DNA from: Rhizobium freirei PRF 81
GTDB lineage: Bacteria > Pseudomonadota > Alphaproteobacteria > Rhizobiales > Rhizobiaceae
Length of the DNA: 64,000 nucleotides
Assembly: GCF_000359745.1 (NCBI RefSeq)
Contig: NZ_AQHN01000006.1
Coordinates: 1 to 64,000 of the forward strand
Reading direction: 5' to 3'
Shown here: piece after piece, positions 37,178 through 47,019 of the stretch
How the letters are laid out: every line of letters begins with the position of its first letter
Position numbering within the stretch: position 1 is the stretch's first letter
Position numbers and translations under genes: made by a program
Notes under the pieces: model-generated
Told to the model about the DNA's origin: nothing
Database searches by the model: none
The model's input: only the letters and a program-made list of their open reading frames with translations

Positions 37178-38164
37178 ATGCTGCGTTTCGGAATTCTGTC
37201 GACGGCGAAGATCGGCCGCGATCTGGTCGTCCCCGCCATTCAGGATGCGGAAAATTGCGTCGTCACCGCAATCGCCAGCCGCGATTTTGATCGCGCCCGG
37301 CAGATGGCGGACCGCTTTTCCGTGCCGCATGCCTTCGGCTCCTATGAGGAGATGCTCGCCTCCGACACCATCGACGCCGTCTATATTCCCCTGCCGACCT
37401 CTCAGCATGTCGAATGGACCATCAAGGCGGCGGACGCCGGCAAGCATGTGCTTTGCGAAAAGCCGATCGCGCTCAAGGCGGATGAAATCGACAGCCTGAT
37501 TGCCGCCCGTGATCGCAACAAGGTGCTGGTGATGGAAGCCTATATGGTCGCCTATGCGCCGGTCTGGCGGAAAGTCCGCTCGTTGCTCGCCGATGGCGCC
37601 ATCGGCCGCCTGCGCCATATCCAGGGCGCCTTCACCTATTTCAACCGCGATGCTGGCAATATGCGCAATATCCCCGCTCTTGGCGGCGGCGGCCTGCCCG
37701 ATATCGGCATCTATCCGACAATCAGCACCCGTTTCGTCACCGGCCGCGAACCCCTGCGCATTCAGGCGGTAACGGAGCGCGATCCGGAATTCGGCACCGA
37801 CATCTATTCCAGCATCAAGGCCGATTTCGGCGACTTCGAGCTTAGCTTCTACATCTCGACGCAGATGGCCAATCGTCAGGTCATGGTCTTCCACGGCACG
37901 GAAGGCTTCGTCGAGGTGAAGTCGCCCTTCAATGCCGATCGCTATGGCGCGGAAGAATTGGAACTGACCAATCGCAACCACTCGGAATCGCAGATCTTCC
38001 GCTTCCCTGACAGCCGCCAGTACAGACGCGAGGCGGAAGCCTTCGCATCCGCCGCCCTCGGCAAGGGCGCGGAAATCGTGCCGCTCGAAAGCTCGAAGCT
38101 CAACCAGAAGGTCATCGACGCCATCTACCGCGCCAGCGAAAAGGATGGCTGGGAGCCGGTCTGA
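37178..38164 (+). CDS. Gfo/Idh/MocA-family oxidoreductase
   Basis: The 328-residue protein has an N-terminal Rossmann fold ([17 protein letters not shown], with GILSTAKIG as the nucleotide-binding turn), then the typical LCEKPIAL (about 92-99) with its catalytic Lys, and a C-terminal alpha/beta domain with [16 protein letters not shown]. It should be an NAD(P)-dependent sugar or cyclitol dehydrogenase. AGGAGAGA precedes the ATG. The substrate is unknown. Confidence 0.93.
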   Translation: MLRFGILSTAKIGRDLVVPAIQDAENCVVTAIASRDFDRARQMADRFSVPHAFGSYEEMLASDTIDAVYIPLPTSQHVEWTIKAADAGKHVLCEKPIALKADEIDSLIAARDRNKVLVMEAYMVAYAPVWRKVRSLLADGAIGRLRHIQGAFTYFNRDAGNMRNIPALGGGGLPDIGIYPTISTRFVTGREPLRIQAVTERDPEFGTDIYSSIKADFGDFELSFYISTQMANRQVMVFHGTEGFVEVKSPFNADRYGAEELELTNRNHSESQIFRFPDSRQYRREAEAFASAALGKGAEIVPLESSKLNQKVIDAIYRASEKDGWEPV

Positions 38165-38230
38165 CCGGCTTCCCCATCTCATTAGGCAGCTCCAAACGGA
38201 AAGCCGCTGTGCACATTTCCCGGGTTTACT

Positions 38231-38617
38231 TTAGGGATTTTGCCGGTGGCGGAAGACGAAGCGTGAATAGCCGAAGAAGCTGAACGCAGTTGCCGCCGCC
38301 GAAGCCAGCGTCAGGGCGATGATCGGCCGCAGCGACGGTTCGGTCATCAAAAGCGAGCTGAAGAGCGCATAGTTCAGCAGCGCCGAAGTCAACCCGACCG
38401 AACCATAGCGGAAACCTTCCGCGGCCAGCGACCGGTCGGAGCGGCCGAAGGTGAAGTTGCGGTTGAGCACCCAGGTGGCGAGCAGCGCGCTCGGGATCGA
38501 GATGGCCCGGCCGACGAAGGGGCCAAAGGGCGTGAACCAAAGCAGGAGATGCAACACGCCGGCATCGACCGCGAAGCCGACGCCGCCGGCGATCAGGAAG
38601 CGAAAGAGCTTCTTCAT
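38231..38617 (-). CDS. GtrA-like flippase-type membrane protein
   Basis: The 128-residue protein has four transmembrane helices and the family features FLIAGGVGFAVDAGVLHLLL and the Asn/Phe-rich NRNFTFGRSDRS. GtrA proteins are thought to flip undecaprenyl-phosphate-linked sugars across the inner membrane. The start overlaps the stop of the GT2 gene by four bases, so the pair is co-translated like gtrAB. The third member may be the divergent polytopic protein at 39866-41689. Confidence 0.9.
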   Translation of the reverse strand: MKKLFRFLIAGGVGFAVDAGVLHLLLWFTPFGPFVGRAISIPSALLATWVLNRNFTFGRSDRSLAAEGFRYGSVGLTSALLNYALFSSLLMTEPSLRPIIALTLASAAATAFSFFGYSRFVFRHRQNP

Positions 38618-39627
38618 GCAGCCTTCGCCCTTTTCTTCCGGCTTGCGGGCTTTTCGAGCTCGGCCATGTAGACCGTACGGTCATCGCCAACCTCGCGCGA
38701 CGACGGCTTGGCCAGGCTCATATAATGGATACGCAGCTGTTCGGCGCGGGCGCGTGCGACCGAGTCGAGGATCAAGCCGGCCGTGAACAGCATGCAGGCA
38801 ATCATGGTCAGGGCCACGGAGAGGATCCAGCTCGGCAGGCGCGTCACCAGCCCGGTTTCGAAATATTCCACAAAGACTGGGATCGAGAAGCCGATGCTCA
38901 TTTCCATGGCAATGACGCCCAGGATGCCGAAGAAGGCGAAAGGCCGCGTTTCTTTCATCAGCATCGCGAACATCCGGAGGATCTTCCAGCCGTCACGGAA
39001 GGTGGAAAGCTTCGAATGCGAGCCTTCCGGCCGCCGGCCATAGTCGAGTTCCAGTTCGCTGACGGGCAGTTTCAGCCGCGAGGCGTGAACCGACATTTCC
39101 GTCTCGATCTCGAAGCCGCCCGAAACGGCCGGGAAGCTCTTGACGAAACGGCGCGAAAAGGCGCGGTAGCCGGAGAAGATGTCGGTGAAATCCGCACTGA
39201 AGATACTGCGATAGAGCCAGTTGAAGATACGGTTGCCGAAGGCGTGGCCCTGGCGGCCGGCATCGTTGTGCACGTTGCGGCGGGTGCCGACGACCATGTC
39301 GGAGCCTTCGGTCAAAAGCGTGCGGATCAGCTCTTCTCCATCCTCGGGCGCATAGGTGCCGTCGCCATCGGCCATAAGATAGATATCGGCTTCGATGTCG
39401 GCGAACATGCGTCGTACCACATGCCCCTTGCCCTGCCGGCGTTCGCGCACGACGGTCGCGCCGGCGAGCATGGCGTGCAGCGCCGTGCCGTCGGTGGAAT
39501 TGTTGTCATAGACATAGATGCTGGCTTGCGGCAGAGCCTTGCGGAAACCGCGCACGACCTCGCCGATCGTTGCAGCTTCGTTGTAGCAGGGCAGCAGGAC
39601 GGCGATGTTCAGCTTCTCATTCCACAT
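38614..39627 (-). CDS. GT2 polyprenyl-phosphate glycosyltransferase (GtrB-like)
   Basis: The 337-residue protein has a GT-A fold glycosyltransferase domain (about 1-230) with VLLPCYNEAATIGEVV, the DxD motif at 87-89 (MADGDGTYAP) and the GFEIETEMSVHASRL acceptor region. Two C-terminal transmembrane helices (about 235-255 and 265-290) follow. This is the dolichol-phosphate-mannose synthase / GtrB plan: an NDP-sugar donor loads undecaprenyl phosphate at the cytoplasmic face. It precedes and overlaps the GtrA gene. Confidence 0.92.
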   Translation of the reverse strand: MWNEKLNIAVLLPCYNEAATIGEVVRGFRKALPQASIYVYDNNSTDGTALHAMLAGATVVRERRQGKGHVVRRMFADIEADIYLMADGDGTYAPEDGEELIRTLLTEGSDMVVGTRRNVHNDAGRQGHAFGNRIFNWLYRSIFSADFTDIFSGYRAFSRRFVKSFPAVSGGFEIETEMSVHASRLKLPVSELELDYGRRPEGSHSKLSTFRDGWKILRMFAMLMKETRPFAFFGILGVIAMEMSIGFSIPVFVEYFETGLVTRLPSWILSVALTMIACMLFTAGLILDSVARARAEQLRIHYMSLAKPSSREVGDDRTVYMAELEKPASRKKRAKAA

Positions 39628-39865
39628 GGTCTTGGCCGGTTCCTACGCATGAAATCAAGTGGAGGCCCGATGGACGATCCGGACGAGAGCTTATCGCGCC
39701 GGCTGTTAATAAGACCCTATGGTTGCGAGGGAAAAATGGCCGGAAATCGCGCCTGAGAAAACATTATCGTGATGAATACCGCCGTCGACGCGCGCTTTAC
39801 TTTTTTTTGATGGGCAGGCGTTACCTTGTTCTCCCGAATATCTTTCAAATACGGGGTTTATCTGT

Positions 39866-41689
39866 ATGACGCAGACGCTGGCACTGTCGTCCGAGGCAGT
39901 CGGAACGACAGAGAAGAAGGCACCATTGCGCCGGTCGCTCCCCGTCTTCGTCGCACTCATCTATACTGCCGTCATCATTGTCGCGCAGCTTGTCTTTCAT
40001 CGCCACGTCACAGACTATGTCGGCCCCGACAATGACGACGTTCTCCGTCTTGTGGAGGTGCGTGACCTCCTCGCCGGTCAGGGCTGGTTCGACATGATGC
40101 AATACCGCCTCGGCCTCGATGGCGGGACGCTGATGCACTGGTCGCGCTTTATTGATCTGCCGATTGCGAGCCTCATTCTCTTTTTCCGAATGTTTTTCGC
40201 GCCAGAGGGCGCGGAGGCGGCGGCGCTGACCGTCTGGCCGCTCATGCTCATCCTGCCGCTGATGTTTTTCATGGGCCTAGCAGGTCGCCGCATGGCCGGT
40301 GTCGAAGGCATGCATTTCTCGCTGATCCTGACGGCGTTTTTCGTATTGCTCTCGCCGCGTTTCGTGCCGGGATCCATCGATCATGACAACGTCCAGCTCT
40401 GCCTTGTGGCTTTGACCGTCGCCATGCTGGTCGATGAAAGCCACAAGCCCCGCAATTTCGCCATCGCCGCGGTCGCGCTTGCCATCCAGCTCGGAATCGG
40501 CGCGGAAACGACGCCATTCGTAGCTGTCGTTTGCGTGGCCGTCGCCTGTCTATGGGCTTGGGACGGCACGCCGTTCGCCCCGGCTGCAAAGGCCTTCGCC
40601 CTGACGCTTGCGGTTGCCGTCAGTGCCGCATTCTTTTCGCTGGTGCCGCCGCGCTTCTATTCGATGGTCACCTGCGACAATCTTTCGCTCGGCTTCTACG
40701 CCATCACCAGTGCCGGCTGCGTCGGATTGCTGCTGTCTGCAGTCTTTGCCAGCCACTTGCCTCGACCCTGGCGTATGCTCGTGTTGGCCGCCAATGGTGC
40801 GCTCGTCTTCGCGACGACAGTCGCGATCGCACCGCAATGCCTGCGCAATCCGCTTGCCGATCTGGACCCCATGCTGGTCGATCTTTGGCTCAGTAGAGTG
40901 ACGGAGGCGCAGTCGATCTTCTCGATCGCGCGCACGCAGCCGGATATGCTTGGCGCATTCTACGCGACGAGCTTCATAGCGATGGTCGTCTGCTCGTTTC
41001 GTATGCTGCGGGGTGATCGGACCCGCCTCCATGCGGTCCTTATGGCCTTGATTGCCGTCAATTGGATCATCACGCTCGTGCAGGTGCGCGGCGCGGAATT
41101 CGCCACTTTGTTGGCGATCCCGCCGCTGGCGCTTCTGATCGCCGAGCTGCGCCGGGTTTCGGCAGCTGACACGAAGAATATCAAGGCGGCCTTCTTCTAT
41201 GTGGTCACGGCATTGGTCTCTGTACCGGCGGTATGGGCCGTCGGCGGCGGGGTTATCGCCAATCGCTCCATGGCCTCGCCTGCCAAGGCAGAGGAAACGA
41301 CAGATTGCATATCGAAGGAGGCGCTGGCGCCGATCGCCGGCCTGGAGCCCGGCGTCGTGGCGGCTGCATCCAACATGGGAGCGCCGATTCTGCGCTTCAC
41401 ACCGCACCGGGTCCTCTCCGGACCTTATCATCGCGACCCGGGCGGGATGCTGGCCGAATTGAATATCGGCCTTGCCCAGCCGCAGCAGGCGGAAACGCTT
41501 CTGCGGGATTCGCATGTGACGCTGGTCGCCTTCTGCAAGGGCGATCCCCAGGTGGAGCTCCTGTCCGAGCGGAGCCCGCAGGGATTCTACGCCCAGCTCA
41601 GCGCCGGCCGTGTGCCCACCTATCTGGAGCCCATTGCCGCATCGACCAAGCCTGAAGTTCAATTCTTCCGTTTCAAGCCGCAGGAATAA
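39866..41689 (+). CDS. Large polytopic membrane protein, possible GT-C-type glycosyltransferase
   Basis: The 607-residue protein has one early helix (about 27-45), a loop with the acidic motif DNDDVLRL (55-62), then about ten further helices and a soluble C-terminal domain from about residue 465. An acidic pair in the first extracytoplasmic loop plus many helices and a C-terminal soluble part is the plan of GT-C glycosyltransferases, which use lipid-linked sugars. The WFDMMQYRL and HWSRFIDLPIAS segments recur in alphaproteobacterial homologues I recall as hypothetical membrane proteins. It faces the gtrA/gtrB-like pair across 238 bp and may be their acceptor-specific transferase. Confidence 0.65.
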   Translation: MTQTLALSSEAVGTTEKKAPLRRSLPVFVALIYTAVIIVAQLVFHRHVTDYVGPDNDDVLRLVEVRDLLAGQGWFDMMQYRLGLDGGTLMHWSRFIDLPIASLILFFRMFFAPEGAEAAALTVWPLMLILPLMFFMGLAGRRMAGVEGMHFSLILTAFFVLLSPRFVPGSIDHDNVQLCLVALTVAMLVDESHKPRNFAIAAVALAIQLGIGAETTPFVAVVCVAVACLWAWDGTPFAPAAKAFALTLAVAVSAAFFSLVPPRFYSMVTCDNLSLGFYAITSAGCVGLLLSAVFASHLPRPWRMLVLAANGALVFATTVAIAPQCLRNPLADLDPMLVDLWLSRVTEAQSIFSIARTQPDMLGAFYATSFIAMVVCSFRMLRGDRTRLHAVLMALIAVNWIITLVQVRGAEFATLLAIPPLALLIAELRRVSAADTKNIKAAFFYVVTALVSVPAVWAVGGGVIANRSMASPAKAEETTDCISKEALAPIAGLEPGVVAAASNMGAPILRFTPHRVLSGPYHRDPGGMLAELNIGLAQPQQAETLLRDSHVTLVAFCKGDPQVELLSERSPQGFYAQLSAGRVPTYLEPIAASTKPEVQFFRFKPQE

Positions 41690-41691
41690 TC

Positions 41692-41795
41692 TGGAGCGGT
41701 TCAGCTTTTCATGGAATCTTTGAGCCGCTCTATCTGTTTGTTTTCACGCAATTCCGGACGGAAAACCGCTCCGCATTTTTCCTGGATTTGCTCTA
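41692..41795. repeat. Compound dispersed repeat (two units)
   Basis: The first unit, 41693-41731, pairs GAGCGGTTCA with TGAGCCGCTC. The second, 41747-41795, is the reverse orientation of the common unit (CCGGACGGAAAACCGCT) and ends CTCTA. The TAG stop of the small membrane gene on the minus strand (41793-41795) is supplied by this terminal CTA. The repeat lies between the convergent genes ending at 41689 and 41793. Confidence 0.75.
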
Positions 41796-42023
41796 GGCGC
41801 GGCGGCCGTGTTCCATCATATCGACAGTCACGAGATAGCCGATGAAGCCGAGGTTGTAGCCGCCAAGCGCGATGAACAGCGTCGTCAGCGATGGCGGAGC
41901 GGCGGACAGGACGACCGCCGCCATGAAGGCGATGCTCACCAGAGCCACGCCGAGCAGCGCGCCGATCGTCGAGCGCTGCAAGCCGGCGGCAATTCCGATG
42001 ATCGTGGCGGTCGCGAATATCAT
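41793..42023 (-). CDS. Small membrane protein, 76 aa
   Basis: The 76-residue product has two long hydrophobic segments (about residues 2-43 and 46-66) and the tail DMMEHGRRA. GAGGATATGGAGCG precedes the ATG at 42023. I recognise no family; it resembles small rhizobial membrane proteins of unknown role. Its stop codon lies within a dispersed repeat, so the C terminus may have been set by the repeat. Confidence 0.65.
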   Translation of the reverse strand: MIFATATIIGIAAGLQRSTIGALLGVALVSIAFMAAVVLSAAPPSLTTLFIALGGYNLGFIGYLVTVDMMEHGRRA

Positions 42024-42261
42024 CGCTCCATATCCTCTTTACCAAGAACCAGTTTGCACAGTTTTACGCGCGGATGGCTAAGAAAGGCTTTGTCCGTAGG
42101 GTTAACGCTTGATGAAACGATAAGCTCCGCGCCCTTTATGGGACATGCAAACGAGGTGGCAGTACCTTAAATATGCACACAATCCGTTCCTTGGATCGAT
42201 TCAGACTTAAGGGGTATGCACCAGGCTCCGCATTTACCGCGACATCGGGTAGAAGGAGGAT

Positions 42262-43878
42262 ATGAGCAGCTTTTTTGAGAATGATTCGCCTTCGAACCTG
42301 ACGGAATATTCCGTTTCGGAATTGTCCGGATCGATCAAGCGCACCGTCGAGAATGCGTTCGATCAGGTGCGCGTGCGCGGCGAAATCTCCGGCTATCGCG
42401 GGCCGCATTCCTCGGGCCATGCCTATTTCTCGCTGAAGGACGACCGCTCCCGCATCGATGCGGTGATTTGGAAAGGCACGTTTTCCAAGCTTAAATTCCG
42501 CCCCGAAGAGGGGATGGAAGTCATCGCGACCGGCAAGGTGACGACCTTTCCCGGCTCGTCAAAATACCAGATCGTCATCGAGAGCCTGGAGCCGGCCGGC
42601 GCGGGCGCCTTGATGGCACTCCTGGAGGAGCGCAAGCGCAAGCTCGGTGCCGAAGGCCTGTTCGATGCCGAGCGCAAGCGCAGGCTCCCTTTCATGCCAA
42701 AGGTGATCGGCGTGGTTACCTCGCCGACCGGTGCCGTTATCCGCGATATCCTGCACCGCATCTCCGATCGCTTCCCTGTGCATGTGCTGGTCTGGCCGGT
42801 CAAGGTGCAGGGGGAGGGCTCCGGCGACGAGGTGGCCAACGCCATCCGCGGCTTCAACGAATTCGCGCCCGGCGGCCCGATCCCGCGTCCGGACGTGCTG
42901 ATCGTCGCCCGCGGCGGCGGCAGCCTCGAGGACCTCTGGAGTTTCAACGACGAGGCTGTCGTCCGTGCTGCTGCCGCGAGCGAGATCCCGCTGATCTCTG
43001 CCGTCGGCCATGAGACCGACTGGACCTTGATCGACTATGCCGCCGATGTGCGAGCTCCGACGCCGACGGGCGCCGCTGAAATGGCCGTGCCCGTCAAAGC
43101 GGAGCTTGAGGCACAGCTTGCAAGCCTTGCCGCTCGCTTGCAGGGCGGAGTGGGCAGACAGATGGATCAGCGGCGGCAGGCGGTGCGCGCGTTGCTGCGG
43201 GCCCTGCCTTCGCTCGATCAGATCCTTGCTTTGCCGCGCCGTCGTTTCGATGAGGCGGCCGCCGGTCTTGGCCGCGGACTTGAGTTGAACACGCTGAACA
43301 AGCGCCGCTCCTTCGAGCGCACCGCCTCGCAGCTGCGGCCGGATATCCTGTCGAACCGGATCGCCGAGCGCCGCCAGCAGCTCAATGAGCGGATGATCCG
43401 TGCCGAGCGCACCATCGAGCGCATGCTCGACCGTTCGCGTGCCCGCATCGAACGTGCCGATGCCGTCTTCGCCACGCTGCCCTCGCGCCTCGAAGCACAG
43501 ACCGGCCGCGCGCGCGATCGTCTCGGCAATCTCGTCCGTCACGCCGATACGGCCATCCGCCATCAGCTGACCCGAGCGCGTAGCGAGCTTACGGCGCAGG
43601 AGCGTATCCTGCAGTCGCTCTCCTACAAGAACGTGCTGAAGCGCGGTTATGCCGTCGTACGTGACGAGAACGACCGCCCGGTTTCGCTGGCAGCAGCACT
43701 TTCGACGGGCACTGCCATCTCGATCGAATTTGCTGACGGTCGCATCGGTGCTGTCACGGGCGACGATGCCACTCCGCCGTCTTCGTCCACGCCGTCATCA
43801 GGCGCATCGCCTTCGAAGAGGCGCGCTGCCAAGCCGGTAGAGCCCGCCGCTCCGCCCAAACAGGGAAGCCTTTTCTGA
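42262..43878 (+). CDS. xseA: Exodeoxyribonuclease VII large subunit
   Basis: The 538-residue protein starts with an OB-fold (about 12-115, [18 protein letters not shown]...VRGEISGYR), then the catalytic core with [30 protein letters not shown] and [30 protein letters not shown] long coiled coil (about 280-440) and a C-terminal segment [11 protein letters not shown] follow. The last 40 residues form a Pro/Ser-rich tail. The enzyme degrades single-stranded DNA with XseB, which is not in this window. AAGGAGGAT is an ideal ribosome-binding site. The stop overlaps the next gene (TGATG). Confidence 0.96.
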   Translation: MSSFFENDSPSNLTEYSVSELSGSIKRTVENAFDQVRVRGEISGYRGPHSSGHAYFSLKDDRSRIDAVIWKGTFSKLKFRPEEGMEVIATGKVTTFPGSSKYQIVIESLEPAGAGALMALLEERKRKLGAEGLFDAERKRRLPFMPKVIGVVTSPTGAVIRDILHRISDRFPVHVLVWPVKVQGEGSGDEVANAIRGFNEFAPGGPIPRPDVLIVARGGGSLEDLWSFNDEAVVRAAAASEIPLISAVGHETDWTLIDYAADVRAPTPTGAAEMAVPVKAELEAQLASLAARLQGGVGRQMDQRRQAVRALLRALPSLDQILALPRRRFDEAAAGLGRGLELNTLNKRRSFERTASQLRPDILSNRIAERRQQLNERMIRAERTIERMLDRSRARIERADAVFATLPSRLEAQTGRARDRLGNLVRHADTAIRHQLTRARSELTAQERILQSLSYKNVLKRGYAVVRDENDRPVSLAAALSTGTAISIEFADGRIGAVTGDDATPPSSSTPSSGASPSKRRAAKPVEPAAPPKQGSLF

Positions 43879-44471
43879 TGCGCATTCTGCTGGTCCTGGC
43901 CCATCCTTTGGAAGATAGCTTCGCTGCGGCTATGGCAAAGGCTGCCCAGGACACGCTTGCCGCCGGCGGCCACGAGGTCGATCTGCTTGATCTCTATCGC
44001 GAGGGCTTCGATCCTCGCCTGTCGCAGGCCGAGCGAGGCGGCTATTTCAATCATCCCTATGATACGTCAGGCGTCGACGATATCGTCGCGCGGTTACGCG
44101 CGGCCGAAGGGTTGATCCTGGTCTTTCCGCAGTGGTGGTTCAATTTTCCCGCCATCCTCAAGGGCTTCTTCGATCGCGCCTTTGCGCCGGGCGTTGCCTT
44201 CACCCATGATCCGGCCGGCGGTCGCATCGTGCCCAAGCTCACCAATATCCGCCTGTTCTGGGCTCTGACGACCACCGGTTCGCCCTGGTGGATCGTGCAT
44301 CTCTACATGGGCAATCCGGTGCGGCGCCTCCTGAAGCGCGGCATCGCCGCCTTCTGCGCCAAGCGGTTGAATTTCCGTATGCTGGCGCTCCATGACATGG
44401 ACCGCGTTACCGATGCCGGGCGCAAGGCGCATCTTGCCCGCATCAGGAATGTGCTGGCCAATATCCGATAG
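43878..44471 (+). CDS. NAD(P)H:quinone oxidoreductase-like flavoprotein (flavodoxin_2 fold)
   Basis: The 197-residue protein starts [15 protein letters not shown], has VDLLDLYREGFDPRL and the FPQWWFNFPAILKGFFDRAF active-site segment typical of NQO/KefF/MdaB-type flavodoxin-fold enzymes. It should carry FMN or FAD and reduce quinones with NAD(P)H, which protects against redox cycling. Its ATG overlaps the xseA stop by one base, so the two genes are translationally coupled. Confidence 0.93.
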   Translation: MRILLVLAHPLEDSFAAAMAKAAQDTLAAGGHEVDLLDLYREGFDPRLSQAERGGYFNHPYDTSGVDDIVARLRAAEGLILVFPQWWFNFPAILKGFFDRAFAPGVAFTHDPAGGRIVPKLTNIRLFWALTTTGSPWWIVHLYMGNPVRRLLKRGIAAFCAKRLNFRMLALHDMDRVTDAGRKAHLARIRNVLANIR

Positions 44472-44687
44472 GGACTCGAGACGCACCATTGTGATGCCCA
44501 GTGGATGAGCGTCATGGCGGCCATCTTGATTCCGCTTTCCAGATCTGAGAAGCTTGCATCGTCTGAAACAGGTTAGGTTGGTGCGGTTGGCCCAACCCCC
44601 GCTTTGTGCGGGTCCTTCCACTACTTCGGTAGCGGCCCAAGACCTTCAACGTGTCGCAATCCCGCGGGCGAACGAAAGGACTTGGTT

Positions 44688-45110
44688 ATGCAGCAGCAGA
44701 TTTCCGTTATCACCATCGGTGTTCTCGATCTCGATCGGTCCAAACGCTTCTATGTGGAAGGGTTCGGCTGGACGCCTGTCTTCGAGAATGAGGAGATCGT
44801 CTTCTACCAGATGAACGGCTTCGTCCTCGGCACCTTCAAGCTCCCGTCGCTGGAGCAGGATATGTGCCGATCAGGCCTGAAAACGCCCGGCGCCTTTTCG
44901 TTGGCGCATAATGTTGCGACGCGTGAGGATGTCGACACCGTCATGGATCAGCTGGTGCTGGCGGGCGGGAGCGTGCTTCGCAAGGTTGATGCGCCTCCGC
45001 ATGGCGGTTTCCGCGGCTATGTCGCCGATCCCGACGATCATGCCTGGGAAATCGCCTGGAATCCCTTCTGGCCGATCGATGAAAACGGCCTGGTGACGTT
45101 CGGCATCTAA
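44688..45110 (+). CDS. VOC-family (glyoxalase-like) protein
   Basis: The 140-residue protein has the vicinal oxygen chelate fold with two beta-alpha-beta-beta-beta units. Typical are GVLDLDRSKRFYVEGFGWTP at the start and HGGFRGYVADPDDHAWEIAWNP at the end, with possible metal ligands His and Glu. The start at 44688 follows AAGGAC. The substrate is unknown; relatives include glyoxalases, fosfomycin-resistance proteins and dioxygenases. Confidence 0.9.
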   Translation: MQQQISVITIGVLDLDRSKRFYVEGFGWTPVFENEEIVFYQMNGFVLGTFKLPSLEQDMCRSGLKTPGAFSLAHNVATREDVDTVMDQLVLAGGSVLRKVDAPPHGGFRGYVADPDDHAWEIAWNPFWPIDENGLVTFGI

Positions 45111-45114
45111 AAGC

Positions 45115-45143
45115 AAAAAAAGCGGGCTCATAGCCCGCTTTCC
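45115..45143. terminator. Bidirectional terminator between VOC and M29 aminopeptidase genes
   Basis: AGCGGGCT (45121-45128) pairs with AGCCCGCT (45132-45139) around a 3-base loop. An A tract lies before the stem (45115-45120, a T tract for the minus strand) and TTT follows it. It can terminate both convergent genes. Confidence 0.85.
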
Positions 45144-45171
45144 CTTCTCCGAGATTGCCACCAGTTACGGC

Positions 45172-46425
45172 TTAGGCCCATTCGCCCTTGCGCATGACCG
45201 GCACGCGCGAGCCATCGGCATTGATGCCGTCGATGTCGACCTTGTCGGAGCCGATCATCCAGTCGATGTGAATCAGGCTGGAATTGCCGCCCTGCGCTTT
45301 GATCTGCTCCTGGCTAAGCGACGCTCCGTCGATGAAGCACTTGGAATAGCATTGGCCGAGCGCGATGTGGCAGGAGGCATTTTCGTCGAATAGCGTGTTG
45401 TAGAACAGGATGCCGCTCGCCGAAATCGGCGAGGAATGCGGCACCAGCGCCACTTCGCCGAGCCGGCGCGCGCCCTCATCGGTGTCGAGCACCTTGTTCA
45501 GCACTTCCTCGCCACGCGTCGCCTTGGCCTCGACGATGCGGCCATCCTCGAAGCGCACCTGGATATTGTCGATCAGCGTGCCCTGATGCGAGAGCGGCTT
45601 CGTGGAGGAAACATGGCCTTCGACGCGTAGCGCATGCGGCGTGGTGAAGACCTCTTCCGTCGGGATATTCGGGTTGCAGGTGATGCCGTTTTTGGCGGTG
45701 GAAGAGCCGCCATGCCATTCATGGCCGTCCGCAAGCCCGACCGTCAGGTTGGTGCCCGGTCCCTGGAAATGCAGGGCGGCGAAGCGCTTGCCGTTCATCC
45801 AGGCCGAGCGCTGGTGCAGATTGGCGTTGTGTTCCGCCCATGCCGCGATCGGGTCTTCGACATCGACGCGCGAAGCCGAGAAGATTGCCTTTGCCAGCTT
45901 GGCGACCGCGATCGCTTCCGGATCGTTCGGGAAGACCAGCTTCGCCCATGACGGGTTCGGATAGGAGACGATGTTCCAGTTGGTGTCGAAATTCGAGATC
46001 TTTTCCAGAGCCGGCTTGTAGGCGGCCGAGTTGGCGCGATTGGCGCGCGCCACCTTGTTCGGGTCCTGGCTGGACAGCAGCATCGGATTGTCGCCGGAAA
46101 TCGCGAGCCGCGCCGTGTTGCTGGAGAAGGCCTTCGCCATGCCCTCATAGAGCCAGTTTGCGGCGCGGTCGAAGCTGGCATCATGGCCGTATTCGTAGCG
46201 GGCGAGCGTGGTCTCTTCGTCGGAATAGAAGGTGGAGACGAGCCCGGCGCCGGCCTTGTAGGCTTCGCGCGTGATCAGCCGCACCAGCGGCATCGCGGCA
46301 ACCGGCGCCGTCATCAGCAGATCCTGACCTGCCTGCAGCTGCAACCCAACCTTTACGGCCACTTCCGCGAGCTTTTCCAGCTTGGCGTGATCGACGGGAT
46401 GATGGTTGGGGGAGGCTGATGTCAT
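45172..46425 (-). CDS. M29-family metallo-aminopeptidase
   Basis: The 417-residue protein has the M29 fold. HFQGPGTNLTVGL, NIPTEEVFTTP, HIALGQCYSKCF and SLIHIDWMIGS carry the conserved Glu, His and Asp ligands of the two-metal centre. It resembles AmpS/aminopeptidase T and II, which remove N-terminal residues from peptides. It is full length and ends in MRKGEWA, as is typical. It is a single-gene unit between terminator and the YbaK gene. Confidence 0.94.
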   Translation of the reverse strand: MTSASPNHHPVDHAKLEKLAEVAVKVGLQLQAGQDLLMTAPVAAMPLVRLITREAYKAGAGLVSTFYSDEETTLARYEYGHDASFDRAANWLYEGMAKAFSSNTARLAISGDNPMLLSSQDPNKVARANRANSAAYKPALEKISNFDTNWNIVSYPNPSWAKLVFPNDPEAIAVAKLAKAIFSASRVDVEDPIAAWAEHNANLHQRSAWMNGKRFAALHFQGPGTNLTVGLADGHEWHGGSSTAKNGITCNPNIPTEEVFTTPHALRVEGHVSSTKPLSHQGTLIDNIQVRFEDGRIVEAKATRGEEVLNKVLDTDEGARRLGEVALVPHSSPISASGILFYNTLFDENASCHIALGQCYSKCFIDGASLSQEQIKAQGGNSSLIHIDWMIGSDKVDIDGINADGSRVPVMRKGEWA

Positions 46426-46518
46426 GGCAAAACCTGCTTGGCTGATATCGAAGATGGTCTGAAGACTTAGACCGGTTTGCGGCGAAATTGAAGACGCTTT
46501 GTCCGATCCTGAAGATCG

Positions 46519-46992
46519 TCAGGCGATCAGCGGCGCCGCTTTGGCCCGGAGAGCGGTCAAGGCGTCCTGCGGGCTGAGCTTCACCTGCAGCCCGCGCTGG
46601 CCGCCATTGATATAGACATAGGTCTCGGTCATCGCCTGAGCCTCGATCGCAGTCGGCACGAGCTTCTTCTGGCCGAAGGGGCTGATGCCGCCGACATGAT
46701 AGCCCGTCAGGCGCTCGGCATCGGCAGGCTTCATCATGCTGGCGGATTTGCCGCCGAAGGCCGCGGCGAGCTTCTTCATGCTGACTTCGTGGTCGGAGGG
46801 CACGACAGCGCAGACCGGCTTGCCATCCACCTCGGCCATCAGCGTCTTCAGGACGCGATGCGGCTCTTCGCCGAGCGCCTCCGCCGCCTGCAGGCCGACG
46901 CGTTCCGCATTCGGGTCGTAGTCATAGGCATGCACGGTGAAGGCAACTTTCGCCTGGCTCAGCACTTGCGTCGCGCGGGTAGTCTTTGACAT
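46519..46992 (-). CDS. ybaK: Cys-tRNA(Pro)/Cys-tRNA(Cys) deacylase YbaK
   Basis: The 157-residue protein matches YbaK/EbsC: YDYDPNAERVGLQAAEALG, VLKTLMAEVDGKPVCAVVPSDHEVSMKKLA with the catalytic Lys region, and GGISPFGQKKLVPTAIE. It hydrolyses Cys mischarged on tRNA-Pro. Length is normal. It is 93 bp from the M29 aminopeptidase gene and on the same strand. Confidence 0.94.
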   Translation of the reverse strand: MSKTTRATQVLSQAKVAFTVHAYDYDPNAERVGLQAAEALGEEPHRVLKTLMAEVDGKPVCAVVPSDHEVSMKKLAAAFGGKSASMMKPADAERLTGYHVGGISPFGQKKLVPTAIEAQAMTETYVYINGGQRGLQVKLSPQDALTALRAKAAPLIA

Positions 46993-47019
46993 GGGAGCAA
47001 TATTTCCAGGCGTGCGGCT

